Assembly: GCF_000315625.1 (NCBI RefSeq) | Contig: NW_005434646.1 | Span: forward strand, 569,253-633,252 | From: Guillardia theta CCMP2712 | Taxonomy: Eukaryota > Cryptophyceae > Pyrenomonadales > Geminigeraceae | Reading direction: 5' to 3' | Length of the DNA stretch: 64,000 nt | Shown: positions 1 to 12,200 of the stretch, piece by piece | Layout of the letters: each line of letters starts with the position of its first letter | How positions within the stretch are numbered: the stretch's first letter is position 1 | Made by a program: the position numbers and the translations under genes | Notes under the pieces: generated by a model | What the model was told of the DNA's origin: nothing | Seen by the model: the letters and a program-made list of their open reading frames with translations, nothing else | The model's database searches: none

Positions 1-3000
1 CGATTTGAAGCCGTAACTCATCAGTCTTCTTTTGCTTTTCGATTTCCATGTAGGACTTCAACTTCTGCAGATTTTCTTCGTGCTCTTTCACAAGCTTTTC
101 TCTCTCGGCCTCTGATAAATCTTGGGATTGCTGAGCTTCTAAGATCTGCTGCCGCGACTCTGCCAGGAGCTTTTCTTCTTCGGAGGAGAATTTATCTAGG
201 AATGCCGCCACCTCTTTCTCTTCCTTTGCTTTGTAGACTGAGTCTAGATTGTCTAACGAAACCTCAGTCACCTTGGCTGTTTCTTCAACTCCCAGTTGCT
301 TCAGCTCCTTTGCTTGCATGGTCTCAATTTGTCGTTTCTTCTTCAGCCGACGAGTCTGCAGCATAGACTCGAGGTTCCCGACTTGTCTTGCGGCATCCAG
401 CTGCATCTGCTGCTTCATCATCTTGATCTCGTCCTCATGATTTTTCAGGAGTCGCTCACGATCTTCGTCTGAGTAGTTGTTGGTCTGCAGCTGCTGCTTG
501 AACTCGTTCTTCGTCATTTCTATCGACGAATTCATCCTCTGCTCGAGCTCGGATCGAAGACTTTTGATCTCCGATTCTGCACTTCGAAGGAGATTCTCAT
601 ACTCCCTCGCCTTCTCCTCCTCATGCCGAAGCATTGACGCGGAGATCTCATTCAGGTTTGCAACTTCTGCTGCAATCTCTTCAAGGGGCGTCTCGGTCTC
701 CGCAAGGGCTTTTGCCTTGGAATGCTGGGCAGTCAGCGAAGACAGCTTCTTCGCTTTCCGCTCGTTGAGACGTCTGCGGAGATCTTCCTCGGTCTTATTC
801 CTTGCAACCCCTTGCTGTAACTTGACCTTTTGAATGGCGATGTCGTGCTCGTCCAGCATCCGCTGGCGAAGGTCGGGATCGTCCGTCGCTGCGATGTTCG
901 AGAGAAGTTTCATTTCCATCAGATTGCGTTGCGCTTCCTCTTGTTCTGACTGTGCGCGAATGAAATCCTGAACCTCCGACTGCTGCTGTTGCCACAGCGC
1001 GCTTTCTATCCTTGTTTCTTCTTCCAGGTGTTGAACCAAGAGATTCGCACTGAACGCAACTTTCTTGGCGAGTTCATCATCATCGGTATTCTGTAATAAG
1101 ACGCTCGTTTCTTCTTTGTGAATACTCTTCAAGTTTTCTAACATCTTAGCTTTTTTCTCCGCTAGTTTCTTGTTGAACTCCGCAAGCTGCCGCTCTTTGT
1201 CGATTTCAAGCTTGCTTTGCAGTGCTTCTCTTTCTTTGTCATGATTGTCCAATAGTTTTCTTCGTTCTTCATTGTCTTCAGTTGTCTCAATTTTCTTGAG
1301 GCAAATCTCATCAAGTCCTCTCAGTTCACTTCGATTTTTCATTTCTAGTTCCTGTCGATAAGATTCGATGACAATAGAAGCATATGCTTGGTGTGCAGAT
1401 TCAAGATTGATTATTTGTTCAGCTTGTCTGGTCTTTGCTTTTTCCAACCTACCTTCCTTCGAATCTTCGCTCGAAACAATGTTCGATTTTGATGCATTCG
1501 TCCTAGGTGTCAGAGCCTTTGCCTTTTTCCACAGCGAACGTGCCTCTTTCCGAGGGGCATTGGCACGGAGTAGACTGAGCTTACGATTCTTTTCTTCTTC
1601 GCTCTTCATCTCGATATCTGAGATCCGGTTGAATAGCGCTTTCTTGTTGTCAAGGTCCAACTTATCATGCATCCGCTCATGCTCATCGATCATTGAGTCT
1701 ACCATTGACTCATTGAAGTCAGCACTGTTTGCAAGAGTTTCAACGATCTGCATCTTGGTTTGAGAGAGCTTTTCCAGGAGGGCTTTGACATTGTCTTGCA
1801 GTACTCCTTCAACTTGTGCGATCGTGGAGTTGTCCAAAGCCATTTTGATCTTCAATGCAGCATCATCCGCAGGGGTTGCTTCTCCGTTTTCCATCTTTTG
1901 TTTCAACTCCTCATGATTTGAGTTTTCTTCGAAGTGTTTTCGCAGCAACCTGTCAAAGTGTTCTGCATACATGTTTGCATAAGTTTTGAGTACTTTGTTT
2001 CCTTCACTTCTCAGAATAAACTCTAGTAACTCTTCTTGCAAGCTGAATTGATTCAGAAGCATTTGCTTCTCTGTCTCATCAGCTGCAAGTTGACTTTTGT
2101 TCTTAACATTCTGGAAGTGAGCTCGAAGGGTATTGTTGTACGATTCTCGAAGCGCGTCTGCAAACGCCCTTGCACCGGACATGATGTCTCCTCGAATTTT
2201 TTCAACTTCTTGTAAGTTCGTGGGCTTATATTTCTGCACATACTCTTGAGAAATAGCATTTAGCCTTTGATCAAACTCCTCCACGAACGATTCAACATTC
2301 AAGTAAGCGGTTGAATCTATGGCGTCCTCCGTCCTCACTTTTTCACCTTTCTTTTCTTTCTTCGACTTCTTGATTGACGACTTGGCGGCCTTGGGCTTCT
2401 TGAAGACGGCTGGTTGACTCTCGTCCATCTGGTTGTCCGCAGCCTCTCCCTCCCCGGCATTGGACATGTGCGACAAAGCATCCAAGAGCTGAGAGGCATC
2501 GAGTGACGCCAGGTTGTAGTGGATTGAACTGCCATGAAAACCGCGGAGATTGGATTCAGGGACAATCTGAAACGTGGAAGGGTCCCTTCTGACCCCAGCG
2601 ATAGGAACGACATGGCCGGTGACAGAGTCTCTCATTCTCCCTCCGATCGTTGCAGGTCGAACAATGCCGGCAATGGGGTCCATGACTGTACAACCAAGAC
2701 CTTCGCAGAGTCTTGTGTCTCTGTCCGTCTCGAAGTCAAGAATTATGATCTCGTTCCTTGCACTAGAGTCGTACATCTTTCCTCCCTTCAGCAGTGGGAG
2801 GTCCTCATTCAGTACTGGATCCAATCTCATCCCCATCACTCCTCCTTGCTCTTGTAGGAATTTCTGATGAACCACAGCGTCCTGTGACTTTGAAGTGAAT
2901 TGAAAAAACACTGCATCACTTTTCGCTTTCACGCTGAACAGATCTTGTAGTTGTGCACGTAAGTCGGATCTAACTTTGAACAACTCTGCCTGAAGAGACT

Positions 3001-3260
3001 GGATCTTCTCCATCGGTGATCCACGTTGCATTTGACAAGATCGCACTACACTTTCACACCTTTGCAACAATTCTGTCTGCATGTCAGCCTCCACTTTCTT
3101 GATGGATCGTTCTAGGTAATCAGGTACAAGCAAAGTCCGCTTGAAGTTGAAGGGATCACATATGCTCCTTGATATCTTCTGTGTTTGGCTGGAAAAGACG
3201 TCACAGAAAGGTAGGCCTGGCAAAATTGCGCGGTGTTCTTCAGTTCCATGGTCGATATAC
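1..3260 (-). other. Exon 3 of giant gene: coiled-coil cytoplasmic tail
   Basis: Starts after a 47-nt intron (3261-3307). Open to position 1 with no stop. It first continues the DPxxG repeats (near 2560-2690: VMDPIAGIVRPATIGG, then DSVTGHVVPIAGVRRDP). From about 2450 come a Lys-rich stretch and then over 700 residues of Glu/Lys/Leu/Gln-rich heptad-like sequence, a long coiled coil. No catalytic domain is seen. Open reading frames on the plus strand here are shadows. Confidence 0.75.
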
Positions 3261-6200
3261 CTGAGAGAGAAAGTCAGAAATATCTCAAACACGCAAATAA
3301 ATCTTACTTGCCACCCAACGGAACAACTTTGTAGAGTTCGTGATCGATCTTGATTCCAGTTATGATATGTACCTCCTTGTTTTCAGAAGACTCGAACAAG
3401 TCTCCATATCGAATCGGTCTCAAAAGACGAGTCTCAGGATCTTGATATGATCCTCCCACAGCAATCAATTCCTTGGTTATGTGATCGAAAGTTACACCCA
3501 GAACAGGGACGCGAAGTCCTGTACAGGGATCGATCATAGTCCTCGAAGAATTCAGAGGCCATCCCTTGTCAATTGTAGGTATAAGGTGGGCATATGTCCC
3601 ACAAGTGTGCGGAAAATTTTTACCATCTTTGGGCTGTGGATTACAAAAGTAAGGTATGAAACCAGATGTAATACAATGTCTGTGGAGTTGAAGGGAACAA
3701 ATGAACTGATTCGTGCTCAAATCTAAGAACACGTTACCTTCTACTGGAACGACTGAGCAAGTGCCCGGAAGAATGCAGCAATTGGTCGGAACAAAAAGAA
3801 CTTGACCGGCTCCAGTTCGCATTTTGGAACCTCTCTTTGGAATCAAAAGCTTTGTTATGTTATCAATCTCAACTACTTCAAGATTTGGAGCGCCATCATG
3901 ATTATACAAATGATCCTTTGTCATTTGGTTTCCAGCAGAGTCTATCAGGCAAGCTCCAACTTTTGGATCAGAATTGTCAGCAAGCTGAGATTCGAGACTT
4001 TGAACTTTTCCGAAGGCTGAGTTTAGAGCTTCGAGACTTTCTGTATTCCATACGCTGATCAGTTGGTCCAGCGATTTGAAGAATAAGTTGTAGTGCTGAG
4101 ATACTTTGGAGTAATGCTCGATTCTGATGTTTGAAACCTGCTTGTTGCTCTCCAGAAGAGTCGAATGCAAGTGAAGGCCAACCTCTCCCACAGCCTTGCG
4201 TCGCCTCACCTCTTTGAAAAGCTCATCTTTCCTCCTATCTGCAAGCATCCTATCATGTTGAGAAAATCCACTGGGATGCTTATCATCTAGCAACTTACGG
4301 AGATTCATGGTCTCACTTGACAATTTGTCATAGAATTCTTTAGCATCACGCTTTTGCTCAGTGAGCTTTTCCGTTACAAAATGAGCTTGGTCTTGGAGTT
4401 TATCAAAGAGATAGTCTGCACGAAATCCTTCAATGTTTACATAGTCTGTGAATTCATCGACTTCATCGAGAGTTCTATTTTTGCTGTAAGGATCCTGATT
4501 TGAAGCCAAGGATTTCAATGCTTTGCTTGAGGCTAACTTTCGATATTTAGGAACTTGGTTGTTTTGGAAACCCCATGCTGCCCTATTTCTGTAATAGACC
4601 AAGGCACAGCTTATCGCAGTAATGACCAAGAAGCCCAGCATGACATTCGTGATCAGATCATAGTTGGGAGCTATCACCTGTTGTTGTTGTCCTGCTGGAA
4701 ATGAACTTAAAATATCTGCAGACAACGGTTGAATCGTGTTGTATTGGAATGGACGAGGACAGTCAAGAACCGGATCAACGACTCCAACAACAGTCTGTTT
4801 TGACACGTCGCCAGCATCTCTGAAGACATATATTCCAGGCTGATCGAAGGCATGAAAGAACGTAGTCAGGTTGCTTCCCTTCTTGACTTTGTCCGCAAGA
4901 ACCACAAAAGCACCGTAATCAAATGTTGGATTTGTGTTGAACAAAGAGTCGGGCACATATTCAGGGTAATGGTTAATTCCATTGAAAGACGTGATTGTCC
5001 ATATAACACCATTTCCCGTTTTGACGCAGAGCACGGGCGTTTGCACTCCAGTCACTTGAGCATTGTCTATGGGGACTGCACGTAGCATCGTTTTATGACC
5101 CCTCAAGTAACTTCTCCGTCTTATGCTCTTGACATGATACTGCGCTGAACCAGGCAGCAGCACGTCACGAGGCACTTCATGATACGTATCAAACGATTCT
5201 TCTCGTCGCCTCGCGAGGGTTGCTTGAACTTTTGCTACACAAACGTTATCAGAATTCAGCTGACACTCCGTCAATCCTAGTTGTTCAAAAAAACTCAAGG
5301 GAGCATCAAGCAAACCAGTAAAACCATCCTGCGAAGTTCCTACAAAATTCGCGTTTGATCCTTGGCTTGATTGGGTAGAAGGAAGGAGATAAAAGGTCTT
5401 GTTTGTCCCTTCTGTGATTGATAGGATACTATTGCCCTGATTGTCAGTGATGATCTCAAAAGACTTAGATTGTGAAACCACATTTGGATCAGCACATTTC
5501 AAGTTGTCACTTCCCACCCTACATTTGCAAACGCACACTACCATTGCACCAATGGTGGCGTCAACCTGGAAGGAAATCAGTAACTCATGATATCGATACA
5601 AACGAGAAGTACCTGTAGCGTCTCAGCCTTGGGATATTGAAAATCAGGGCATGAACTATTGCATACATCCACACCTCCAGCATCACAGTAGCATGGAGGA
5701 GATTCACAACTTGAATCAGGACAAGATTGCACACATGATCCACTTTGGCTCCGGAGTTGATTGGCTGCACATCGTGGCATGATTAAAGGTTCGCAATCCA
5801 AAATACCATCCGTCATGGCTTCATCCGGTTGTGCCCCTCCAGCACTGTTGTATACCGTCGTGTTTGGCATACATCTGCACGCACTGTCGAAGGGTTGAAA
5901 CACACGATTTTTACCCTTGCATTGACATTCGAGGCTATCATTCCGAGAAATAGCACTCCCCCCACATGGAATACACAAAGGCTGACCTGTCTTGTTGTTG
6001 AAAGAATTTGAAGGACAGGGTAGGCACTCGTCTAAGTTGCTGCCTCCAGTCTCTTGACGAAATGTGCCACGTGGACATGCATTTGGCTGAGAGGAACCTT
6101 GTGGGCAGTAAAACCCCGAAGGACAAATCTCACCTCTATCCCGTGTCAAGCTACGAGGATCCCCTCTGGTAGTATTTCCGTAACAGACGTATCCAGCAAA

Positions 6201-9200
6201 GCAGGGTTCGCACAGGAGTCTCGATATATGCGCTCCGAAAAATCCAGGTGGGCATGGGATACAGGAATCCTCCACAGCAGAGAAATTGGTAGTTTTCCCT
6301 TCAACAACACGGGTCCCAAGTGGACAAAGTGTGGGAAGGAAAGATTTTGCGGGGCAGTAAGTCCCGGGCGGGCATAACTTAGGACTTATTGCGGTACCCT
6401 CACAGTAAGTCGCAGGTGGGCATTCCAGAGGTGTTGAGACGTTACCCGGACAATAAAACCCTCCCTCACAAGCTTTCCCTTTGCTTGACCCTGCAGGACA
6501 ATAGCTTCCTGCTGGACAAGGAATAGGAAAGATTGATCCCTCCGGGCAATACATTCCTGCATCGCATAGCTGACAGTGTTCCAATTGAAAAGCACCTGGA
6601 TTTGATCTATAGTAGCCTGCAGGACATGGCATTTCCTTGGATACCCCTTCTAAGCAGAAGCTTCCGGCCGGACATAAAATTTGGGTGCTTGAATTCTCCT
6701 GCGGACAGTAGTAGCCTCTATAATCCTGTCCATTATCCATCAGCTGGCCGCATACCAAACAAGATTGGATGGATGTTTGTCCCAATTTGGGATTGAAGTA
6801 ACCTGCTGAGCATGGTTTTGGTGATGAAAACAATCCACAGTACTTGTTTGAGCAGTTGCTTGCGCTCATGTTGGAGCTTGTATTAGAAACAATCACCCCT
6901 GGACAGAAAAAGCCTGCCGCACATGGTTTTGATAGAATACTCCCTATATCGCAAAACTCTCCTTCAAGGCAATGTATACAGTCACAAATTGATCGTCCAG
7001 GAAATCCCGGGTCCTTGCTAGATAAACGAGTTCCCGCTGGGCAAGGCAACGGAGACTTTGTACCTTCTGGACAATAGTGCCCCTCAGGACAGAATCCGTT
7101 AAATTTCCCAGGAATCGTACTCTGTCTGCACTCATTTGAAGCACCTGGATCAGCACAACTGGATCCTGCACTGCACAAGTAGCCAGAATAACACTTTCCT
7201 TTGATCTCTCCATTTCTGCACCATAGTCCTGGTGGACATTCTTGACATTGTTCAACGCTCGACAAATTCTCAATTGCTCCATAGAAGCCATCTGGACATA
7301 GTTTTGGCGTTGAACCTTGATTGCAGAAGTACCTCACTGGACAAGGAATAGTGGAATTGGAAAATCCATCACCTTCGTGATTTTGTAAACAAAGCTTTCC
7401 TGAAGGACATGGCAAGCATTGGCTTTCCATGACGAAGGGTTGATAAACATCACAAACTAAGCCACTACTATCACTTGATTCCGATGAATGACAACATCTT
7501 ATGGCCCGTGGTGATTTTTGCACACATTTATGACCAGATGGACAAAAGTATTGCATTGGGCTACCATTGTCAAATCCTGCTTCTATCTTAAAACTTCTGA
7601 CATTTGCACCAATTTGACAAATATCTGCAAATGAGAAGTTCTTGAAAATGTCATCAATTTGAGCAAAGAAAGGTGCATATGGGCAATAGAAATCCGCAGC
7701 GCAATCCTGAATTTCCCTTGCAGTAGATGCAAACGTAGCGCAGAATTGGCCCGCAGGACAAGGGATGCATTCAGAGGGTCCTCGACCGTGATCGTGGTCG
7801 TTGTATGTTCCAGGTGGACAAGGAATCGGAACTTGAGACCCGGCAGGACAAAAGTATCCTTTTGGGCACATGGATTGATTGCCTTGTGGTGCTGATACAA
7901 CGGATCCGCTTGGACACAAATATCCAGCCTGACAGATTCCTGTTGGTTCGGATATCCCAAGCGAAGCACAATACATCCCCACCGGACAGGATAGACATTG
8001 CCCCACGTCCACGGCACCTAATTCAGGCCCATATGTCCCTCGGGGACAAGGAATCGGAGAGTATGGGTGCGCAAACGGACAATAATGTCCCCGTGAACAC
8101 TTGGATACATTGATTCCGTCGTTTGACATCAGTCCAGCTGGAACTTGTAGGCAATGATCTTGTTCAGCTGAAGGTTGATACATTCCGAAAGGGCATGCTA
8201 TCGATCTGTTGGTTCCCGCAAGGCAGAAGCGGCCAGGAGGACAAGGGCCTCCATACTGGGAGGTGTTCATGGGTCTGGGCTGCCAAGAGCCTCCCGCACA
8301 ATAAAATCCTGCGTCACATTGTCCAAATATCTTTTCAGTTTCTATAAAGCATTGAGAGAAGTTTCTGACACCACCTCCACATGCACAACATTCTCTGCTG
8401 GAAGGAATCTCAAGCGAAGAGTTGGGGATTATGCATAGTATAGGATTTGATTCATATCTGGCACAATTGTTTGTTGTATTTTCGGGAATATCATCAATAC
8501 AGGAGAATATATATTTTGAATGGCAGACAATATTTGATTGATTAAAATTGATGCCTCCAAAGTCATAATAGTTGGTTGAGCTGTTTCCAGACGTGGCATT
8601 GTCAATGGTTAGAAATCGTGAAAAATTCGTTCTGACTCCGAGGGCAACGATGCCTGATATGTTTGCATAGGAGCCGGCTTTGACAAGCTGACATTTGACT
8701 GAACCTAATGTCGAGGAATACGACCCAGGTTTACAAAGCCTTGGCCAACCAGATCCTTCTGGACATTCAAATCCTTTTGGACAAATATTTGATGGGAGAC
8801 TTCCACTCGTGCTACCATTCGGACAGAAATAGCCCGCGCTGCATGTACCGTTCACCTGTGACAATCCTGTGGCGTTACAGAAATGTCCAGGAGGACAGAG
8901 AATGCACGAATCAATGTCTTTCGAGGCCATTCTTGGATTATAGCAACCTTGTGGGCAGGGTCGAGGAAAAATCGTCCGAGATGGGCAATAGTGACCTGAT
9001 GGACATAAAACAGCTCCAGCGGTATTCGCATTTGCTATTGGATCGTCAGCTAGTAACTTCTCAACGCCTGGACAATATATTCCGCTAAAACATGATTTGC
9101 AAGATGATTGACCAAGATCATCTTGATAAGTTCCTGGAGGACACGGTGTTGGAGTTGGGCACTGGGCTTCACAGAAATGTCCTTTTGGACAAACTCTGTC

Positions 9201-12200
9201 AGGACTGTCCCCAACAAAACTTCCTGCAGGACAGAAATACCCTACTGGGCAAGGAAACCTCTCACCAAGGCAATCTTGCACGTTTTGACCTGCTGCACAT
9301 TGCGTGTTTGAAGATGGACAATAGAAACCTGCTGGACATGCTACACAAAGACTAGAATCCTCATTACCCAGTGTGATAGAAGCTGTGCCTTTTGGGCAAG
9401 GTATCGGAGAAATGCTTCCCTGTGGACAATATTTACCGACCGGGCAGAGAATTCCACTTAGCATTCCGGGATCAGGGCAATAAAACCCTGCTCTGCACGG
9501 CCCTGTGACATTCTCAAACCCAGATCTTTCACAGTAATATCCTGAAGGGCAGATTAAGGGATGCGGAGATGCTCGTGGGCAAAAATATCCAGCTGGACAA
9601 ATGCCTCCACAACTCCAGTTTTGTTCTAGATGTAGTAAGCGTTGATCGCATGATAGCGCTCGCTCGTCCGCAGACCCTCCGGTACAGTACCATCCTGCTT
9701 TACAAGGCCCGCTTGGAGCCGTGAGCCCTGTATCGTTGCAGTACATCCCAGCAGGACAGCTCGTGCACTGCGACACATTTGCAAGCCCCTCCTGCCCTCC
9801 GTACGTGCCCCGCGGACACCGTCCGGCCTCAAGGTTCTCCATGCCTTCCGGACAGTAGTGCCCCAAGGGACAGGTCAACTTGGCAATAGATGTTGTCCCT
9901 GAGCAAAATGATGCTTCCTGAAATGTGACATACGCATTAGCTTCATTAATTCCTTGACTTACGGCTAACATCGTATCATTTGTATAAAACAGTACCAAGT
10001 TGCTGATTTGAAGCGAGAGGTTCGTTTGTTCCATTTCAAGTTGATCTCCTTCACTGTTGAGACGGGCCATGAAAAGACTACTGTAATTTGATGACGAATC
10101 ACGAAGCTGTTGACCAGTCACAAAGATCTCGTCGAAGTCCTTTATGCACATGCTCGACGCTACACTCTCAAGCATACTTTTCAATGGTGTGGTCCACAAC
10201 AAGCTGCCGATGGGACTAAATTTGGAAACGAAAGAGATCATGTGGACATTGGTTGAGGAAGTACTGTTGCTAGCATTCGAGTCTTTCAACTGGTAAGAGT
10301 TTGTCAAAGTTGCTGTACCAAGAATGTAGAAGAAACCTGAAACATCTGCTAACGAACTCAAAACAGAGCAGCTGTAGTCATTTCCAAACAGAGAATGGGT
10401 GTGTGAAAAAGTAATGGATCCATTCAAGTCAAAAGTTATCAATTTGAACTGACAATTGTTTTGCACAAGACTACCAATGAAGCCGTCGCCTTTGAGACTT
10501 TTTGTCAGCACGATACTTCCCGATATTCCGTAGACATCTAGTGGCATGGACCACATTAATCGACCATTTTTGGTGAATGCAAACAGCCTAGTATCGTTGA
10601 AATTCAAATTTGTTGATGAAACGCAAAAAAGCAATCCATTTTCGAATGTAGCTATTCGAATCTTGTCTGAATTTTGACTGATCGGAATCTCCTGATTCCA
10701 AGAGTTTTTCGCTTCATTATCTATGCTCCCAATCACAACGAAGCTAATATTTTTCTTGAAGGCATAATAGATCGTCGAATTGTGATCAGTGGTCAATTTC
10801 AATGATTGCAGATCAAATGTTCCCAGGAAAAATTTCCATTTTACGATCCAGTTCAAATCAAATTTATACAGACAGAATTGGTTGGCGGAAAAAGATTCAC
10901 ACAACCCTGGAGCAAAAAGATTACCATCAGATGAAAACGATATTGGCGTTTCATCCAATGAAAGGGTAGCACTAGGAATAGAAATACTCACAGGGTTTTG
11001 AAAAATTCGTTTTGTCAACGGAGGACACTCATCAAAAACAAGTGACGAGTAGGCAACATCTGCCTGAAAAGAAATGATGCCAGAAAACCGACAGGCGTAT
11101 CCAGCAGGGCAAGCAGCGCAACTCGTCTGATTCGTTGCCTGGTTATATGTACCTGGTTGGCAAGGAACTGGTGCAGTGTTTCCTCCTGCACAGTAGGTCC
11201 CTGGAGGACACGGCAGTGGCTTTGAGCAACCACTTACACAGAATTGACCCGGCAGACAAGAAAAGAGTGATTGGTTTGAAGACAAAGGGCTCACATTCAT
11301 CCCTTGAGGACAAAATCTTCCAGCTGGACAGATTCCGGTAGGTACAGTTTCCGCGCGATTCAGACAATACTTGCCGACAGGACATATGCTACACTCAATT
11401 TCCAGTACGAGCCCGAGCGAGCTGCTGTATGTGCCGATGGGACACGGAGTAGGCGACGAGCTGTTCGACTCGCAGTAGTATCCTGCTGGACATACCGTCG
11501 GCGTGATGGTCCCTGGCTGTACGCATGCTTTCCCGCTCGGGCACCCCTGGCAAGCGGCCAGCCCTGGTGAAGGCCCGTACGTCCCGGGGCTGCAAGGATG
11601 TGCAACGCTGGTTCCAGAAGGGCAGTAGGACCCCGACGGACATAGGACAGTGCCGTCTGGTCCGGAGGCTGAGAGCGTACCGGGACAGAAGTATCCAGGC
11701 TTACACACCTTGCAGGCGCTCTGGCCTACTTGATCTTGGTAGTAACCTGCATGACACGGCTCTGGGTCTATGGAGTTCTCAGGACACGCATGTCCAACAT
11801 AGCAAGCTTTTAGATTGTGGGGTTTGGAACTATCTCTCCAAAGCCGCAGCTGGGCAAGTTTGTGGTATGCTAGTGTTCTCTGTAGGACAGAAGTATCCTG
11901 CCGAGCAGCTTTGGCAATCATTTACAGTTTGGCTCAGCACAACCCCAGAAAATGTTCCTGGCGGACAACTGGTTGGTTGTACAGTTCCGACCGGACAGTA
12001 GAATCCCGGTGGGCAGGGACCGAAGCCTGAAATTGTTCCGTTCGGCCGTGCTTCGAATCCTCCCNNNNNNNNNNNNNNNNNNNNNNNNNNNNNNNNNNNN
12101 NNNNNNNNNNNNNNNNNNNNNNNNNNNNNNNNNNNNNNNNNNNNNNNNNNNNNNNNNNNNNNNNNNNNNNNNNNNNNAAAGAACCCAACCTTACATTGAT

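Noticed and set aside
249-1763. Plus-strand Ser/Phe/Arg-rich frames at the left end
   Set aside because: Antisense to a continuous minus-strand coiled-coil frame that runs off the window.
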